Part shown: one piece after another, positions 52,854-61,769 of the stretch
Layout of the letters: each line of letters opens with the position of its first letter
Position numbering within the stretch: position 1 is the stretch's first letter
NCBI RefSeq assembly: GCF_030534315.2
Contig: NZ_CP130558.2
Span: 2,718,501 to 2,782,500 of the forward strand
Source of the DNA: Thermoanaerobacterium sp. CMT5567-10
GTDB lineage: Bacteria > Bacillota > Thermoanaerobacteria > Thermoanaerobacterales > Thermoanaerobacteraceae
Direction: 5' to 3'
Length of the DNA stretch: 64,000 nt
Translations under genes and position numbers: made by a program
The notes under the pieces: generated by a model
Databases searched by the model: none
What the model saw: only the letters and a program-made list of their open reading frames with translations
What the model was told of the DNA's origin: nothing

Positions 52854-55800
52854 ATGCTTTTGTCAAAGCGATTTAAAAGAATTCTATCTATTATTACTTT
52901 AATTACATTTCTGGTAGGTTTAATTTACATACCAAAGCCTCAAAATGCTTATGCCGCAGTAATCGATGATTCAGGGGATTTGAATTTAAGTGTTGATAGC
53001 CAAGTGACAATCAACGATCGTTCACCAGTTCCTAATCCTATAAAGCCCATGCCTAACGAGAAAAAACTTTACTCAGGTAAGTGGAATGTGATGGTAGATG
53101 GCACACTTTCAGGATATGACAAGGTGGTAAGACACATCTATGCAGGTGGTAGTGCAGAACAGTACAATTTTATAAAATACAGCACTATACCGCAGTGGAT
53201 AACAGCATTTGGTGGAAATCCATCTTTCGTCAATACATATTTAAGTCAAATCAAGCTTAATATATCAGGTTCTGATCGTGTATATATTAGATACATTACT
53301 GAGCTATGTGGTGCTCATGTAACAGGATATAAGGTATTAGATGAGAAGGGAGGCAAAGGAGAAGTATATGTTGCTACAACGAGGCCTCCTTCTGCAAACA
53401 TATCTATTTCACCAACAAATCCTAAGGAAAATGATAATGTAAAGATTATGGTTTCTGGAATATCGTTTTTTAACTTTTGGAATAGTGATTTGAAAAGCAC
53501 GTTAGGACTTCAAGATAAAGTCGTATATACAGTTGACATAGATGGACAAAGAGTTATTAGTGCTAAAACGTTGTTAAATCAACAAAATTTTACTGATACA
53601 ATTACAAAGACTTTTTCTGCAGGTCAACATACCGTAACTTTATATACACAAGATGCGGTAGGCAGGATTACGAGAAAGGATTACACCTTCTCTGTAACTG
53701 CTGCTACAAAACCTCCTCTTCCTCCAGGAAATATACAGGCGGGAATAAACCTTACATTAGATCCATCATCTCTTAAAGCAGGAACGTCAGGAAATGTAAA
53801 TGCAACCATTGATGCCAGTTCTTCAGTGTCAAGTGGTACAGGACCTTTTGGTGTAAGATTTTGGCTTCAAGTGAATGGAGTTGATTTGCTTGGTTCAGAT
53901 GGTACTGTGCTGCAGGATTTAACATCTCTTTCAAAGGCAAAATATACAAAATTAATAGTTAATGCAAAACCGGGAGATAAAGTTTGGGCAAAAGTACGCG
54001 TTTATGACCAAAGTATAAATAAATCTTCGGAAGCAGAAACGACAAAAATAATTGGTCAATATGAAGATGTGCCAACACCGGAACCTACACCTCCACCAGC
54101 TCCGACACCTGTACCGCCAGTTGCTGGGATAAATGCGCCATCAGAAGTTATACAGGGTGATGATGTTAGAATAAGTTCTTCAAGTTATGATACTGATGGG
54201 GTTATAACAAATTATAACTGGACATTTAATCCTTCAATCGGTATTGAAGGCTCTATTTCGGGTGACAGCGGTACACTATCATTTAGTAATGTTGGAACAT
54301 ATACTATTAAGCTTACTGTAACAGACAATGATGGATTAAAAGACACTGCAGAGAAGACGATAGAAGTGAAACCTGCTGTTCCTGAAGCGTTTTTTGATTA
54401 TGCAGGTGCTTTGAAAGAAAACAGGAAGGTAGTGTTAGATGCGTCAGGCAGCTATACATCACCCAAATATCCAATGGTATGGGATGCGACAGAATGGGAT
54501 ATAACATCTGTAAGCAGTGGATTAACGCAGGATGATATAAAGATAGTGTCATCAACGGATATGAAGACAAGAACGGTTCTTTTTAAGAAAGCGGGAGACT
54601 ACAAAGTAAGAGTAAAGGTAAAGAATAGTGCAGGAAATTACTCTGACTGGTATGAAAAAATTTTATCGATTGGCTCGGATTTGCCGCCGGTTGCGGATTT
54701 TTTTGTGATGACGACGGTACTGAGAGACCCCCAAAATGGGAATAAGGCGAAAATAGAGCTTATAGATTCATCCTATTCTTCCGACGGTGACTATATATCG
54801 CAGAGGATATGGAGGTATAAATACGATTCTAACAATAACGGCAGCTTCGACGATGAAAGTTGGGCCACCTTGGACAGCGGCAATAATATAAACCCTGTCC
54901 TTTATACGACGCATGTGGGAAAATATTTATTTGAGCTTTCCATAAAAGAGAGCTTTGGAGAAGACACAATAGGTGAATTTATTTCCCCTTCGGACTACAG
55001 GACGGACGATACTTCGGATAAGTCAATAAACGACAAAATATGCGAGGTTATAAACTTACAGCCTGTTGTAGATTTTGAAGTGCTGAAAAAGCCTAAGATA
55101 GATGTAGTATTTACAGTAGGGAAAACAAATTCGAGTAAGACTCAAAACTTAAACAGTAAGATAAACAGCATCATTCAGACTAAACTTGCCGCAAAAAATA
55201 TAGATGCGCGCATAGAGGCGATAGAAACGGCAACGACTTCTACCCAGACTCAAGACCCTTCCGCTATTTTTTCAAATTGGGTAAGTTTCTACGTCGGCAA
55301 TTCTGGGACGCCGCCTTCAAACGCATGGAGTTACGACAGCAGCTTAAATGCCGTTGTCTGCAATGTCGGCAGCAGGCCCGCGGTCGGCTGGTATAAACCA
55401 AACGCGTTTTCTACGAAAGACTTAACGGTGAACTATAAGCTTGGGATACGCAATGATGCTACAGAATTTGAACACGGCGAAATGGGATTCATGTTTCGGA
55501 TGAAAGACGTGAATAATTACTATGTATACATTATAGATAACCATTCCGCCTGCGGAAATGTGCGTTATGATCAGAGAAGCGTGCTTGCAAAAGTGGTAAA
55601 TGGCGGTTTCCAGGTGGTAAAAACCGGCGGGTCTTTTCCATACTTCTATCGTGGGCAGACTTGGAATGTGAGGATAGAGGTTAAGGGCAACAATATCAAG
55701 ATATACAGGGATGGTAGCCTCGATATTGAATGGACTGACACGGACTCAAATTACTACAGTCAAGGAAGCTATGGATTTTACGTCTGGGACCAGCCCAGTG

Positions 55801-57746
55801 CGTATTATAAGGACATACAGATTACTACCGAAAGTATAAAAACATTAGACGAAGCCTTAAAGACCACCACATGGCGGGACAACTCAGTTCGTTTTCTGGT
55901 AAATATAAGCGACGTAGAGCTTCCTGAATTAAATGATCCGCTCAAATTGGGTGACATCCTATCGAGAATACTTTCGGCCAATGCTTATTTCATAGGCCTC
56001 GGCATGGATACCAATAAAAGCCAATATCAGACCTTTATATCAAAGAATGACGGTAAAGGCACATTTTTCTACAATACAAATATGGACACGGCGCTCAACC
56101 AGGCTGTTGACTACATTATAAGCATTGTTGAGTCCATGCCGAAGCTTCTTGAGCAGTATGTACTGCTTGGCGAGGAAGTTAGCTACAACACTTACTACAA
56201 TGACCCGGAAAATGATACAAAATATCAGGAGCGATGGATGTACCTGCATGACCCAAATTACTTTGAAAATAGCCTCGGCCTTGCGACATTCAGTGGACAG
56301 TATCTTTCCAGTCCTGTAACTGTATTTGATAAAGTTGGTAAATATGAGGTTCAGTATCAGGCGAGAGATAATCCTAAAGATGACAATAGATTTGATAACT
56401 ACAGATTGTGGAGCTATAAGCCTCTAAGCAGCATGTATATATATGTTCATAGAAGACCCATTGCACAGTTTGCTGTATCTATGACGCCCAGCGGTTCTAA
56501 TTATGTTGTTTCAATTGCTGATCAAAGCTATGATCTTGATCATATGTCACTGTCAAACAAAGGTATTCACGCATGGGAATGGAAATGGAAAGAAGTAAAT
56601 GAAGCATCGTGGCACGATGGTAAAATGTCAGGCATTTTTCCTGTAGGATATACTTATTTGGTATACCTTAGAGTACAAGATTTAGAAGGAGCATGGAGTG
56701 AACCTAAAGTGCAGACAATAACGACGCAGAATATAAATTTACCGCCTGTTGCACAGTTTACTGTTAATCCTATTACACAGGTTATTAATAAGACAATTAA
56801 CATAACTGATCAAAGCTATGATCCAAATGGCGATCCTATTGCAGAGTGGCAATGGAGAGTACAAAAGACTGACGGGACATGGATAAATTATGGCGGTACG
56901 ATGCCAAATAATATCTCTTCACTGGGTATTGGGACATATACGATAGAGCTTAAAGTCAGAGATAATCCTCGCATTGGTACACCATTATGGTCAGAGCCAT
57001 ACACACAGACTGTAACTATTATACCGGAGAACAATAAGCCTGTGGCCAGATTTACAATAAATCCAAATCCAGTAGTAGCTGATGAATTATATTCAATAGA
57101 CGACACAAGCTATGATCCAGACGGAGATCCAATTGTGGCTAGAGAGTGGAAGGTTCAAAAGCCTGACGGGACATGGGTAACAATAAGCGAGTGGAAGCCC
57201 ACTTTTGAGGAAATGGGATTTGGAGATGACGGGACGTATAAGATACAACTAAGAGTATTAGATGACTCAACAAGTAGAAATCCAAATCTTACACCGATGT
57301 GGTCGGATCCATATACAGTTACAGTACAAGTTCAAGGAAAGCTTATTGTTATCGGAAGTTCGAACAAGACCACATACAAAGCTGGCGAAGCAATGATTTT
57401 ATATGCACATACAGAAGGGAAAGCTTACCGGGTAGAAGCAAAGATGTGGTATTCTAAAAATGAGTTTACTACTTCTAATGTTACGACTTTGACATCAGAT
57501 ATTACTTTAACTAATCCACCACAAGATGTGATGACATGGCATACAAAACATACAAAGGCAGAAGGAAGGGATATTGTAGTAATAATTCCTAAAGATATGG
57601 CTGATGGAACTTACCAGATAGTATTTACTGCGTATAAACAAGTTCTAAGTGGTGGAATAAAGACTGTGACGGATACCATTACTGTAAGAGTTAAAGGTTC
57701 AATATATGACCATTCAAAATCAGAAATAATTGGACCAAAGATTTAA
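52854..57746 (+). CDS. Giant PKD-domain surface protein with mosaic centre
   Basis: A 1630-aa secreted protein. It has a signal peptide (cleavage near NAYA, about 35), strand-rich domains, a proline linker (EPTPPPAPTPVPPV, about 405), and a PKD domain (about 420-505: ISSSSYDTDGVITNYNW, GTYTIKLTVTDNDG). A concanavalin/LamG-like module lies at about 830-980 (GEMGFMFRMKDVNNYYVYII, YRDGSLDIEW), and there are three PKD-like repeats near the C-terminus (PPVAQFTVNPITQ, KPVARFTINPNPV, each with SYDPxGDPI). No sortase motif or membrane anchor is seen. The centre (54,650-56,300) is GC-richer than both ends. A likely adhesin of the element. Confidence 0.8.
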   Translation: MLLSKRFKRILSIITLITFLVGLIYIPKPQNAYAAVIDDSGDLNLSVDSQVTINDRSPVPNPIKPMPNEKKLYSGKWNVMVDGTLSGYDKVVRHIYAGGSAEQYNFIKYSTIPQWITAFGGNPSFVNTYLSQIKLNISGSDRVYIRYITELCGAHVTGYKVLDEKGGKGEVYVATTRPPSANISISPTNPKENDNVKIMVSGISFFNFWNSDLKSTLGLQDKVVYTVDIDGQRVISAKTLLNQQNFTDTITKTFSAGQHTVTLYTQDAVGRITRKDYTFSVTAATKPPLPPGNIQAGINLTLDPSSLKAGTSGNVNATIDASSSVSSGTGPFGVRFWLQVNGVDLLGSDGTVLQDLTSLSKAKYTKLIVNAKPGDKVWAKVRVYDQSINKSSEAETTKIIGQYEDVPTPEPTPPPAPTPVPPVAGINAPSEVIQGDDVRISSSSYDTDGVITNYNWTFNPSIGIEGSISGDSGTLSFSNVGTYTIKLTVTDNDGLKDTAEKTIEVKPAVPEAFFDYAGALKENRKVVLDASGSYTSPKYPMVWDATEWDITSVSSGLTQDDIKIVSSTDMKTRTVLFKKAGDYKVRVKVKNSAGNYSDWYEKILSIGSDLPPVADFFVMTTVLRDPQNGNKAKIELIDSSYSSDGDYISQRIWRYKYDSNNNGSFDDESWATLDSGNNINPVLYTTHVGKYLFELSIKESFGEDTIGEFISPSDYRTDDTSDKSINDKICEVINLQPVVDFEVLKKPKIDVVFTVGKTNSSKTQNLNSKINSIIQTKLAAKNIDARIEAIETATTSTQTQDPSAIFSNWVSFYVGNSGTPPSNAWSYDSSLNAVVCNVGSRPAVGWYKPNAFSTKDLTVNYKLGIRNDATEFEHGEMGFMFRMKDVNNYYVYIIDNHSACGNVRYDQRSVLAKVVNGGFQVVKTGGSFPYFYRGQTWNVRIEVKGNNIKIYRDGSLDIEWTDTDSNYYSQGSYGFYVWDQPSAYYKDIQITTESIKTLDEALKTTTWRDNSVRFLVNISDVELPELNDPLKLGDILSRILSANAYFIGLGMDTNKSQYQTFISKNDGKGTFFYNTNMDTALNQAVDYIISIVESMPKLLEQYVLLGEEVSYNTYYNDPENDTKYQERWMYLHDPNYFENSLGLATFSGQYLSSPVTVFDKVGKYEVQYQARDNPKDDNRFDNYRLWSYKPLSSMYIYVHRRPIAQFAVSMTPSGSNYVVSIADQSYDLDHMSLSNKGIHAWEWKWKEVNEASWHDGKMSGIFPVGYTYLVYLRVQDLEGAWSEPKVQTITTQNINLPPVAQFTVNPITQVINKTINITDQSYDPNGDPIAEWQWRVQKTDGTWINYGGTMPNNISSLGIGTYTIELKVRDNPRIGTPLWSEPYTQTVTIIPENNKPVARFTINPNPVVADELYSIDDTSYDPDGDPIVAREWKVQKPDGTWVTISEWKPTFEEMGFGDDGTYKIQLRVLDDSTSRNPNLTPMWSDPYTVTVQVQGKLIVIGSSNKTTYKAGEAMILYAHTEGKAYRVEAKMWYSKNEFTTSNVTTLTSDITLTNPPQDVMTWHTKHTKAEGRDIVVIIPKDMADGTYQIVFTAYKQVLSGGIKTVTDTITVRVKGSIYDHSKSEIIGPKI

Positions 57747-57753
57747 TATTAAA

Positions 57754-57796
57754 GCCCTGTATGGAGTAACTGCTCTATACAGGGCATAATTTTTTG
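57754..57796. terminator. Terminator between the PKD gene and the convergent ImmA-like gene
   Basis: GCCCTGTATGGAG (57754-57766) and CTCTATACAGGGC (57773-57785) form a stem of about 12 bp with a TAACTG loop, then ATAATTTTTTG. Confidence 0.8.
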
Positions 57797-57826
57797 TAAT
57801 CCATTGATTTTTTGTAGTATTTACAT

Positions 57827-58378
57827 TCATATTATTCTTTTATATATTTCTTCATCTGTATTATTATTTATAATTATATTTTTTAAATCATCTTTTCTGA
57901 AATATAAGCTATATACTAATAAGTTATATTCTCCGCTGTCAATTAGTGCTTTTGTTAAATTTTTTCTAAATTTTACAAGCTCTAATGTTACTCCGAAATC
58001 CTGCGACAGTTCATAATCATTTTCTTCTAATTCAAGATGCTTTTCAAAAATGCCGATTGGCATTAAAAAATATGCTGCAAAGGCTTGAGCCTCCATTTCA
58101 TATTTATTTTTATTTGGCAGATATTCAATATTTCCACATTGATAAGTAAAATGTCCATATTCGTGCACAATAAAAGAACGATAATCGCGCATGTTATCAG
58201 GTTTATTCATATAAATTGCATTATCTATTATTACTGCATTTTTAATAGAATCTGTAAATTCAATTTCAAGGCCTTCATTTTCAATTATGTATTCAATTAT
58301 TTCAGTATTAATAGGGAAGTTGATAATATTATATTTTAATAGCAATTTGTTAGCTTTTTGTGCCATAGTGTAGTACAT
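57827..58378 (-). CDS. ImmA/IrrE-family metallopeptidase
   Basis: A 183-aa zinc protease with the HEXXH motif in SFIVHEYGHFTYQCG (about 77) and the third-ligand helix EMEAQAFAAYFLMP. The N-terminal helical region resembles ImmA. ATG 58378 follows AAAGGAGG; the frame upstream is open but has no site. No XRE regulator lies directly next to it; the nearest ones are more than 1 kb away. Its target may be one of the two repressors in the switches downstream. Confidence 0.8.
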   Translation of the reverse strand: MYYTMAQKANKLLLKYNIINFPINTEIIEYIIENEGLEIEFTDSIKNAVIIDNAIYMNKPDNMRDYRSFIVHEYGHFTYQCGNIEYLPNKNKYEMEAQAFAAYFLMPIGIFEKHLELEENDYELSQDFGVTLELVKFRKNLTKALIDSGEYNLLVYSLYFRKDDLKNIIINNNTDEEIYKRII

Positions 58379-58650
58379 AGCTTGTCCTCCTTTTAATGCA
58401 AACTTACGTTTGTATATGAATAGTTTATCATGAGTATTAAAAATATTCAATAATTTTTTTACGAAGACAGATGAAATGAAAATAATATTATTCACATACT
58501 TCCTAGATACTATAATTGTAAACTGACAATCCTAAATAGTGTAAAGAAAAGTAAAATAAAAAAATACTTCTATAATAAGAAGAATTAATTGATATCATAG
58601 CATGAAAAGAGTATAATATGATTAGAATATTACTATAAGGAGTTGATATC

Positions 58651-58941
58651 ATGCAGATTAAACCGTCCGCAAGCATCAGGCAGAATTACAATGAAATTGC
58701 GGCTTTATGCAAGTCTACCGGAGAACCTGTTTTTCTTACTAAAAACGGGGAAGGTGATCTTGTTGTCATGGATATAGAGGCATTTACCCGCCGTGAAAAA
58801 ATGCTGAAGTTGCGCGAAGAATTGCTGGCTGTCGCGGAAGACCGTTTGGCAGGACGTACCGGGGTTACACCGGATGAACTGGACAGCTATCTGGACAGCA
58901 TTATTGATGAGGTGGAGCATGGAAAAGAAGGTTCAGTATAA
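58651..58941 (+). CDS. Phd/YefM-family antitoxin (GC-rich module)
   Basis: A 96-aa antitoxin with the Phd fold (IKPSASIRQNYNEIAALCKS, then GEPVFLTKNGEGDLVVMDIE) and a C-terminal toxin-binding helix (GVTPDELDSYLDSIIDEVEH). ATG behind AAGGAG. It overlaps the toxin gene by 23 bp. Base composition and codon choice (GCC, CGC, CTG, GGC) are clearly GC-richer than the neighbours, pointing to recent acquisition of the pair. Confidence 0.88.
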   Translation: MQIKPSASIRQNYNEIAALCKSTGEPVFLTKNGEGDLVVMDIEAFTRREKMLKLREELLAVAEDRLAGRTGVTPDELDSYLDSIIDEVEHGKEGSV

Positions 58942-59236
58942 TGTGATTGTTTCCGATCGTGCCCGCCAAATGTTGGCGGGCCATGTCCGCTTTCTGGCAC
59001 AGAAAAGTCCTACTGCCGCCCGTAAGGTAAAAAATGGCTTAATGAATGCTATCCGTTCTCTGCATGAAATGCCGGAGCGTTTTCCATTTCTGGAGGTAGA
59101 ATTTATCCCTTCGAATAAATATCACAAGATGTTCGTAGAGAAACGGTATTTGATTTTGTATCAGATTAAGGACCAGACAGTGTACGTTGATTATATAGTT
59201 GATTGCAGGCAGGATTATGGGTGGCTGATACGGTAA
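58919..59236 (+). CDS. ParE/RelE-family toxin
   Basis: A 105-aa toxin: YNVIVSDRARQMLAGHVRFL, ARKVKNGLMNAIRSLHEMPE and RYLILYQIKDQTVYVDYIVD, then CRQDYGWL, typical of ParE/RelE. ATG 58919 lies behind GAGGTGGAG inside the antitoxin gene. It has the same high-GC signature as its partner. It either poisons gyrase or cleaves mRNA; the sequence alone does not decide. Confidence 0.87.
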   Translation: MEKKVQYNVIVSDRARQMLAGHVRFLAQKSPTAARKVKNGLMNAIRSLHEMPERFPFLEVEFIPSNKYHKMFVEKRYLILYQIKDQTVYVDYIVDCRQDYGWLIR

Positions 59237-59425
59237 TAAGGAATTTTGAGGGTTATATAAATCTTTTACTTTAGCAAAAGAAAATGAATTTTATATCTAA
59301 ACTTTTTTATTTTGCCACTAAATAAATCTATTAATTATAGTTAATATAAGAGGATAAAACTTTTGTTGATTATTAACAAATGGCTTTATTTGTATCACTT
59401 CCTTTTAAAAAATAATGCCAAATTT

Positions 59426-59809
59426 TTATCCTTTTTTCTTTTGCTTTTCTCTTTTTGCTTTTATGACTTCAAGCAGAGTAATAACATTTTCTTTTTCTTC
59501 ATCAGTCATATTAGGAAGATCATAAAATGCCAAAAGAACATCGGGACCTAATTCCTGCATGACTTTGTGAAGCCTTTCATCGACGTCATTTGATACATCT
59601 ATGTTTCTCTTATCTGTTCTACCCAATAAATAATCCACCGATACGTCAAAGAAATCGGCTATTTTTTGTAAGGTTTCGGGGTCTGGTTGTCTTTTGTTTA
59701 TTTCATACATAGATAATGTAGAACGACTAATATTTATTAATTGAGATAATTCTTCTTGACTTAATTTTTTTTCTTCTCGTAAAGATTTAAGTCTATTTGC
59801 AAAATTCAT
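59426..59809 (-). CDS. XRE repressor, switch 1
   Basis: A 127-aa CI-like repressor with an N-terminal HTH_3 domain (FANRLKSLREEKKLSQEELS, STLSMYEINKRQPDPETLQK) and a helical C-terminal part (DVDERLHKVMQELGPDVLLA, EEKENVITLLEVIKAKREK). From the IADFFDVSVDYLLGRTDKRN segment on, it is nearly identical to the repressor at 62561, but the recognition helix region differs. ATG with TAGGTGG upstream. It is divergent from the Cro-like gene at 60011. Operator O1 lies at its promoter. Confidence 0.85.
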   Translation of the reverse strand: MNFANRLKSLREEKKLSQEELSQLINISRSTLSMYEINKRQPDPETLQKIADFFDVSVDYLLGRTDKRNIDVSNDVDERLHKVMQELGPDVLLAFYDLPNMTDEEKENVITLLEVIKAKREKQKKKG

Positions 59810-59865
59810 ATAACCACCTATCTAAATTTACTAATTTTATTTTACTACAATTCGCGGCAATTGAT

Positions 59866-59882
59866 TGCCACGTTATAGGGCG
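59866..59882. promoter_or_regulatory. Operator O1 of switch 1
   Basis: TGCCACGTTATAGGGCG is one of three related 17-bp sites (O1, O2, O3) with the pattern TRCCACR-N5-AGGGCR. It lies between the divergent repressor and Cro-like genes, near the repressor promoter. Confidence 0.65.
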
Positions 59883-59962
59883 TTATATTAAGATAATTGA
59901 AGAAAAAGGCACATAAATATTAAATATTGACACATATTGAGGCAAAAACTGTTTTTTAAAAC

Positions 59963-59990
59963 TTGAATATGCCCTAATTTGTGGTAAAAT
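59963..59990 (+). promoter_or_regulatory. Promoter of the Cro-like gene with operator O2, switch 1
   Basis: TTGAAT (59963-59968) and TAAAAT (59985-59990) are 16 bp apart. The spacer is almost exactly filled by operator O2 (59970-59986; reverse complement TACCACAAATTAGGGCA). Confidence 0.65.
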
Positions 59991-60010
59991 AAAAACATGG
60001 AGGTAATCTG

Positions 60011-60193
60011 ATGAATAAAATTAGAAAATTTAGAAAACAAAATAATATGACCGCTAAAGAATTATCAAATATCTTAGGTATATCAAGATCATATTTATCT
60101 ATGATAGAAATAGGCAAAAGAAAGCCTAATTTAGATTTAGCCTTTAAAATGGCAAAGCTCATTGGTTGTCATGTAGAAGATTTATTTTTTTAA
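60011..60193 (+). CDS. Cro-like XRE protein, switch 1
   Basis: A 60-aa single-domain HTH protein (KIRKFRKQNNMTAKELSNIL, SRSYLSMIEIGKRKPNLDLA, CHVEDLFF). ATG 60011 follows ATGGAGGTAA. It is divergent from the repressor at 59426 and flanked by operator O2 upstream and O3 just after its stop, so it probably competes with the repressor as in a lambda-type switch. Confidence 0.83.
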   Translation: MNKIRKFRKQNNMTAKELSNILGISRSYLSMIEIGKRKPNLDLAFKMAKLIGCHVEDLFF

Positions 60194-60200
60194 TAAATAA

Positions 60201-60217
60201 TGCCACGTAAAAGGGCA
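60201..60217. promoter_or_regulatory. Operator O3 of switch 1
   Basis: TGCCACGTAAAAGGGCA lies 8 bp after the Cro-like stop and upstream of the next small gene. Confidence 0.65.
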
Positions 60218-60313
60218 AAATAATCTTTTGATCATTAATTCGACACAAAGTCTGAATATCCTTCTATAAACAAGAAAAATAAAAGGAAATTTTATGATGG
60301 GAGAGATGCCTTT

Positions 60314-60529
60314 ATGAAAGTAGCGATTGTAAGAGCCACAATAGCACGTGAAAAGCTCATGGCAAATAATTTTATTCCTGACAGCGAAGAAATAATTGGT
60401 TATGAAGAAGTAGATGAAGAAAAATTTTATAGACCATTAGCTGAGCTATTATACACGAGAATCAAAGAAATGCGTGAAAAAGGACAGGTGAAAGATAAAG
60501 TGGGTGGAATTCAGGCCAATCAAGAATAA
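60314..60529 (+). CDS. Small element protein downstream of switch 1
   Basis: A 71-aa protein (KVAIVRATIAREKLMANNFI, then PDSEEIIGYEEVDEEKFYRP) of unknown function. The ATG has a GGGAGAG site upstream. A truncated, stop-containing copy of its 3' half lies at about 63380-63475. Its position after the Cro-like gene suggests an early gene of an integrated element. Confidence 0.6.
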   Translation: MKVAIVRATIAREKLMANNFIPDSEEIIGYEEVDEEKFYRPLAELLYTRIKEMREKGQVKDKVGGIQANQE

Positions 60530-60668
60530 AGATCTGCTGATAAAGATAGCAGATAGGCTAATGAGAATAACGTCAACAAGGATAGAAAAAGTAGGCGAAG
60601 GCTGGAAACTGATGATAAAGACATAATATATAGCCGCAGTGTGTCTAAAAACTGTTAGCAAAAAGTCA
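60455..60668 (+). repeat. Long direct repeat, copy 1
   Basis: About 215 bp over 90% identical to 63420-63637, from GAATCAAAGAAATGCGTG to GTTAGCAAAAAGTCAACTAA. It encodes the end of a small protein and a conserved ~40-aa frame. Confidence 0.85.
60504..60626 (+). CDS. Small protein (~40 aa), copy 1, weak start
   Basis: The frame reads EFRPIKNKDLLIKIADRLMR, then a short variable part and VGEGWKLMIKT. In copy 2 the same frame begins with ATG 7 nt after AGGTG; here that ATG is AAG, leaving GTG 60504 as the first usable start. Most differences between copies fall in one short stretch, which supports real coding. Function unknown. Confidence 0.45.
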   Translation: MEFRPIKNKDLLIKIADRLMRITSTRIEKVGEGWKLMIKT

Positions 60669-60689
60669 ACTAAAAAAGGGGGCCATGAT

Positions 60690-61205
60690 ATGTGCGATAA
60701 AGATAAAGTTTATGCATTGTACTTTTTAGAGAAAATGAAATGCACAGAAATAGCAAGAGAAATAGGCGTAACAAAGCAAGCAGTATCAAAGATATTGAAA
60801 CAGTTTCCTGAATATGCAGAAGAAAAAGAGCGAAAGAAGCAGGAGAATAAAGTTAGACATAATAAGGAGACGGGTGAATATGTGAAGCGAAAGAGGATGA
60901 AAGAAAGAGAAGAAGAGGAAGGCCTTATTGCAGGTATGATGGAGTTACAGAGGCAAAACGCAATGTCGATGTCAAAGAAAAGTACGCTAAGCGATGACGC
61001 ACTGGTAAGAAGCTGTATAAATCATTACAGATATGAACCAAAGAATGAAAGAATAGTATTTGTAGAAGACTTTGGACGAAAGCCGGCTGATTTGCCAAAA
61101 GCAATAAAAGTACATAAAAAGGTCTTAAATGGATCTTATGAATATATGCAAGACATAGAGGATGAGAAATGGATGAGCATGACAGAAAAGAGAGCTTTAA
61201 GATAG
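60690..61205 (+). CDS. HTH-containing phage-like regulator
   Basis: A 171-aa protein. Its N-terminal 45 residues form a sigma-70-region-4-like or HTH_23-like helix-turn-helix (DKVYALYFLEKMKCTEIARE, IGVTKQAVSKILKQFPEY). A highly charged Lys/Glu linker (about 45-90) follows, then a C-terminal region (LVRSCINHYRYEPKNERIVF, VEDFGRKPADLP). It resembles small phage or element DNA-binding proteins, but I cannot name a family. ATG 60690 follows GGGGG by 7 nt. Confidence 0.6.
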   Translation: MCDKDKVYALYFLEKMKCTEIAREIGVTKQAVSKILKQFPEYAEEKERKKQENKVRHNKETGEYVKRKRMKEREEEEGLIAGMMELQRQNAMSMSKKSTLSDDALVRSCINHYRYEPKNERIVFVEDFGRKPADLPKAIKVHKKVLNGSYEYMQDIEDEKWMSMTEKRALR

Positions 61206-61304
61206 ACTAAAAATAGATCCAAAATTCTATTGAATTTTTACATTTAATACATTAAAATAAATCTAAGATGGGTAGTCTCCGAATGAAAAGCGAGGTATTT
61301 TTTA

Positions 61305-61622
61305 ATGGATGAAGAAAAAATTCTTTTTTTATTAGAAAAAATTAATGACAAAATAGAAAATTTAAATGAAACAGTAAATGATTTAAAACTGGAAATGCAT
61401 ACTGCAAAAGAAGAAATAAGAAAGCTTGGTACCAAAATTGACAGTGAGATAACCGACAAAATAAGAGCTTTACTTAATGACAGGCAGGTTATGCATGAAA
61501 AAATTGATGAAATAAACGAAAAGATTGACAGGATTCAAATAGATGTGAATAACATGACAATTAAAACATTGTATCATGATAATAAAATAGTAGAATTAAG
61601 CAAAAAGCTGGGAAATAGATAG
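61305..61622 (+). CDS. Coiled-coil protein of unknown function
   Basis: A 105-aa protein that is almost entirely coiled coil, with KINDKIENLNETVNDLKLEM and IDEINEKIDRIQIDVNNMTI as heptad stretches. No cysteines or membrane segment. The ribosome binding site is poor (GAGG about 17 nt upstream). A terminator hairpin overlaps its stop. Similar short coiled-coil proteins are common in Clostridia and are uncharacterised. Confidence 0.6.
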   Translation: MDEEKILFLLEKINDKIENLNETVNDLKLEMHTAKEEIRKLGTKIDSEITDKIRALLNDRQVMHEKIDEINEKIDRIQIDVNNMTIKTLYHDNKIVELSKKLGNR

Positions 61623-61636
61623 TCTCAGCTTTTTCA
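61602..61636 (+). terminator. Terminator overlapping the coiled-coil gene stop
   Basis: AAAAAGCTG (61602-61610) pairs with CAGCTTTTT (61626-61634) over 9 bp. A second imperfect hairpin with a TTTTA tail follows at about 61650-61690. Confidence 0.65.
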
Positions 61637-61769
61637 ATGTTTTTTATGAATAGCGAAGGCTTCTCATCGTATAGATGAGGCTTCCTTTTAATTATCATTG
61701 ATGTTTCTTGCTATTATGCAACTTTTAATTCTGTTTTAATATAAAAATCGTTTCTTAATAAAATAATAT

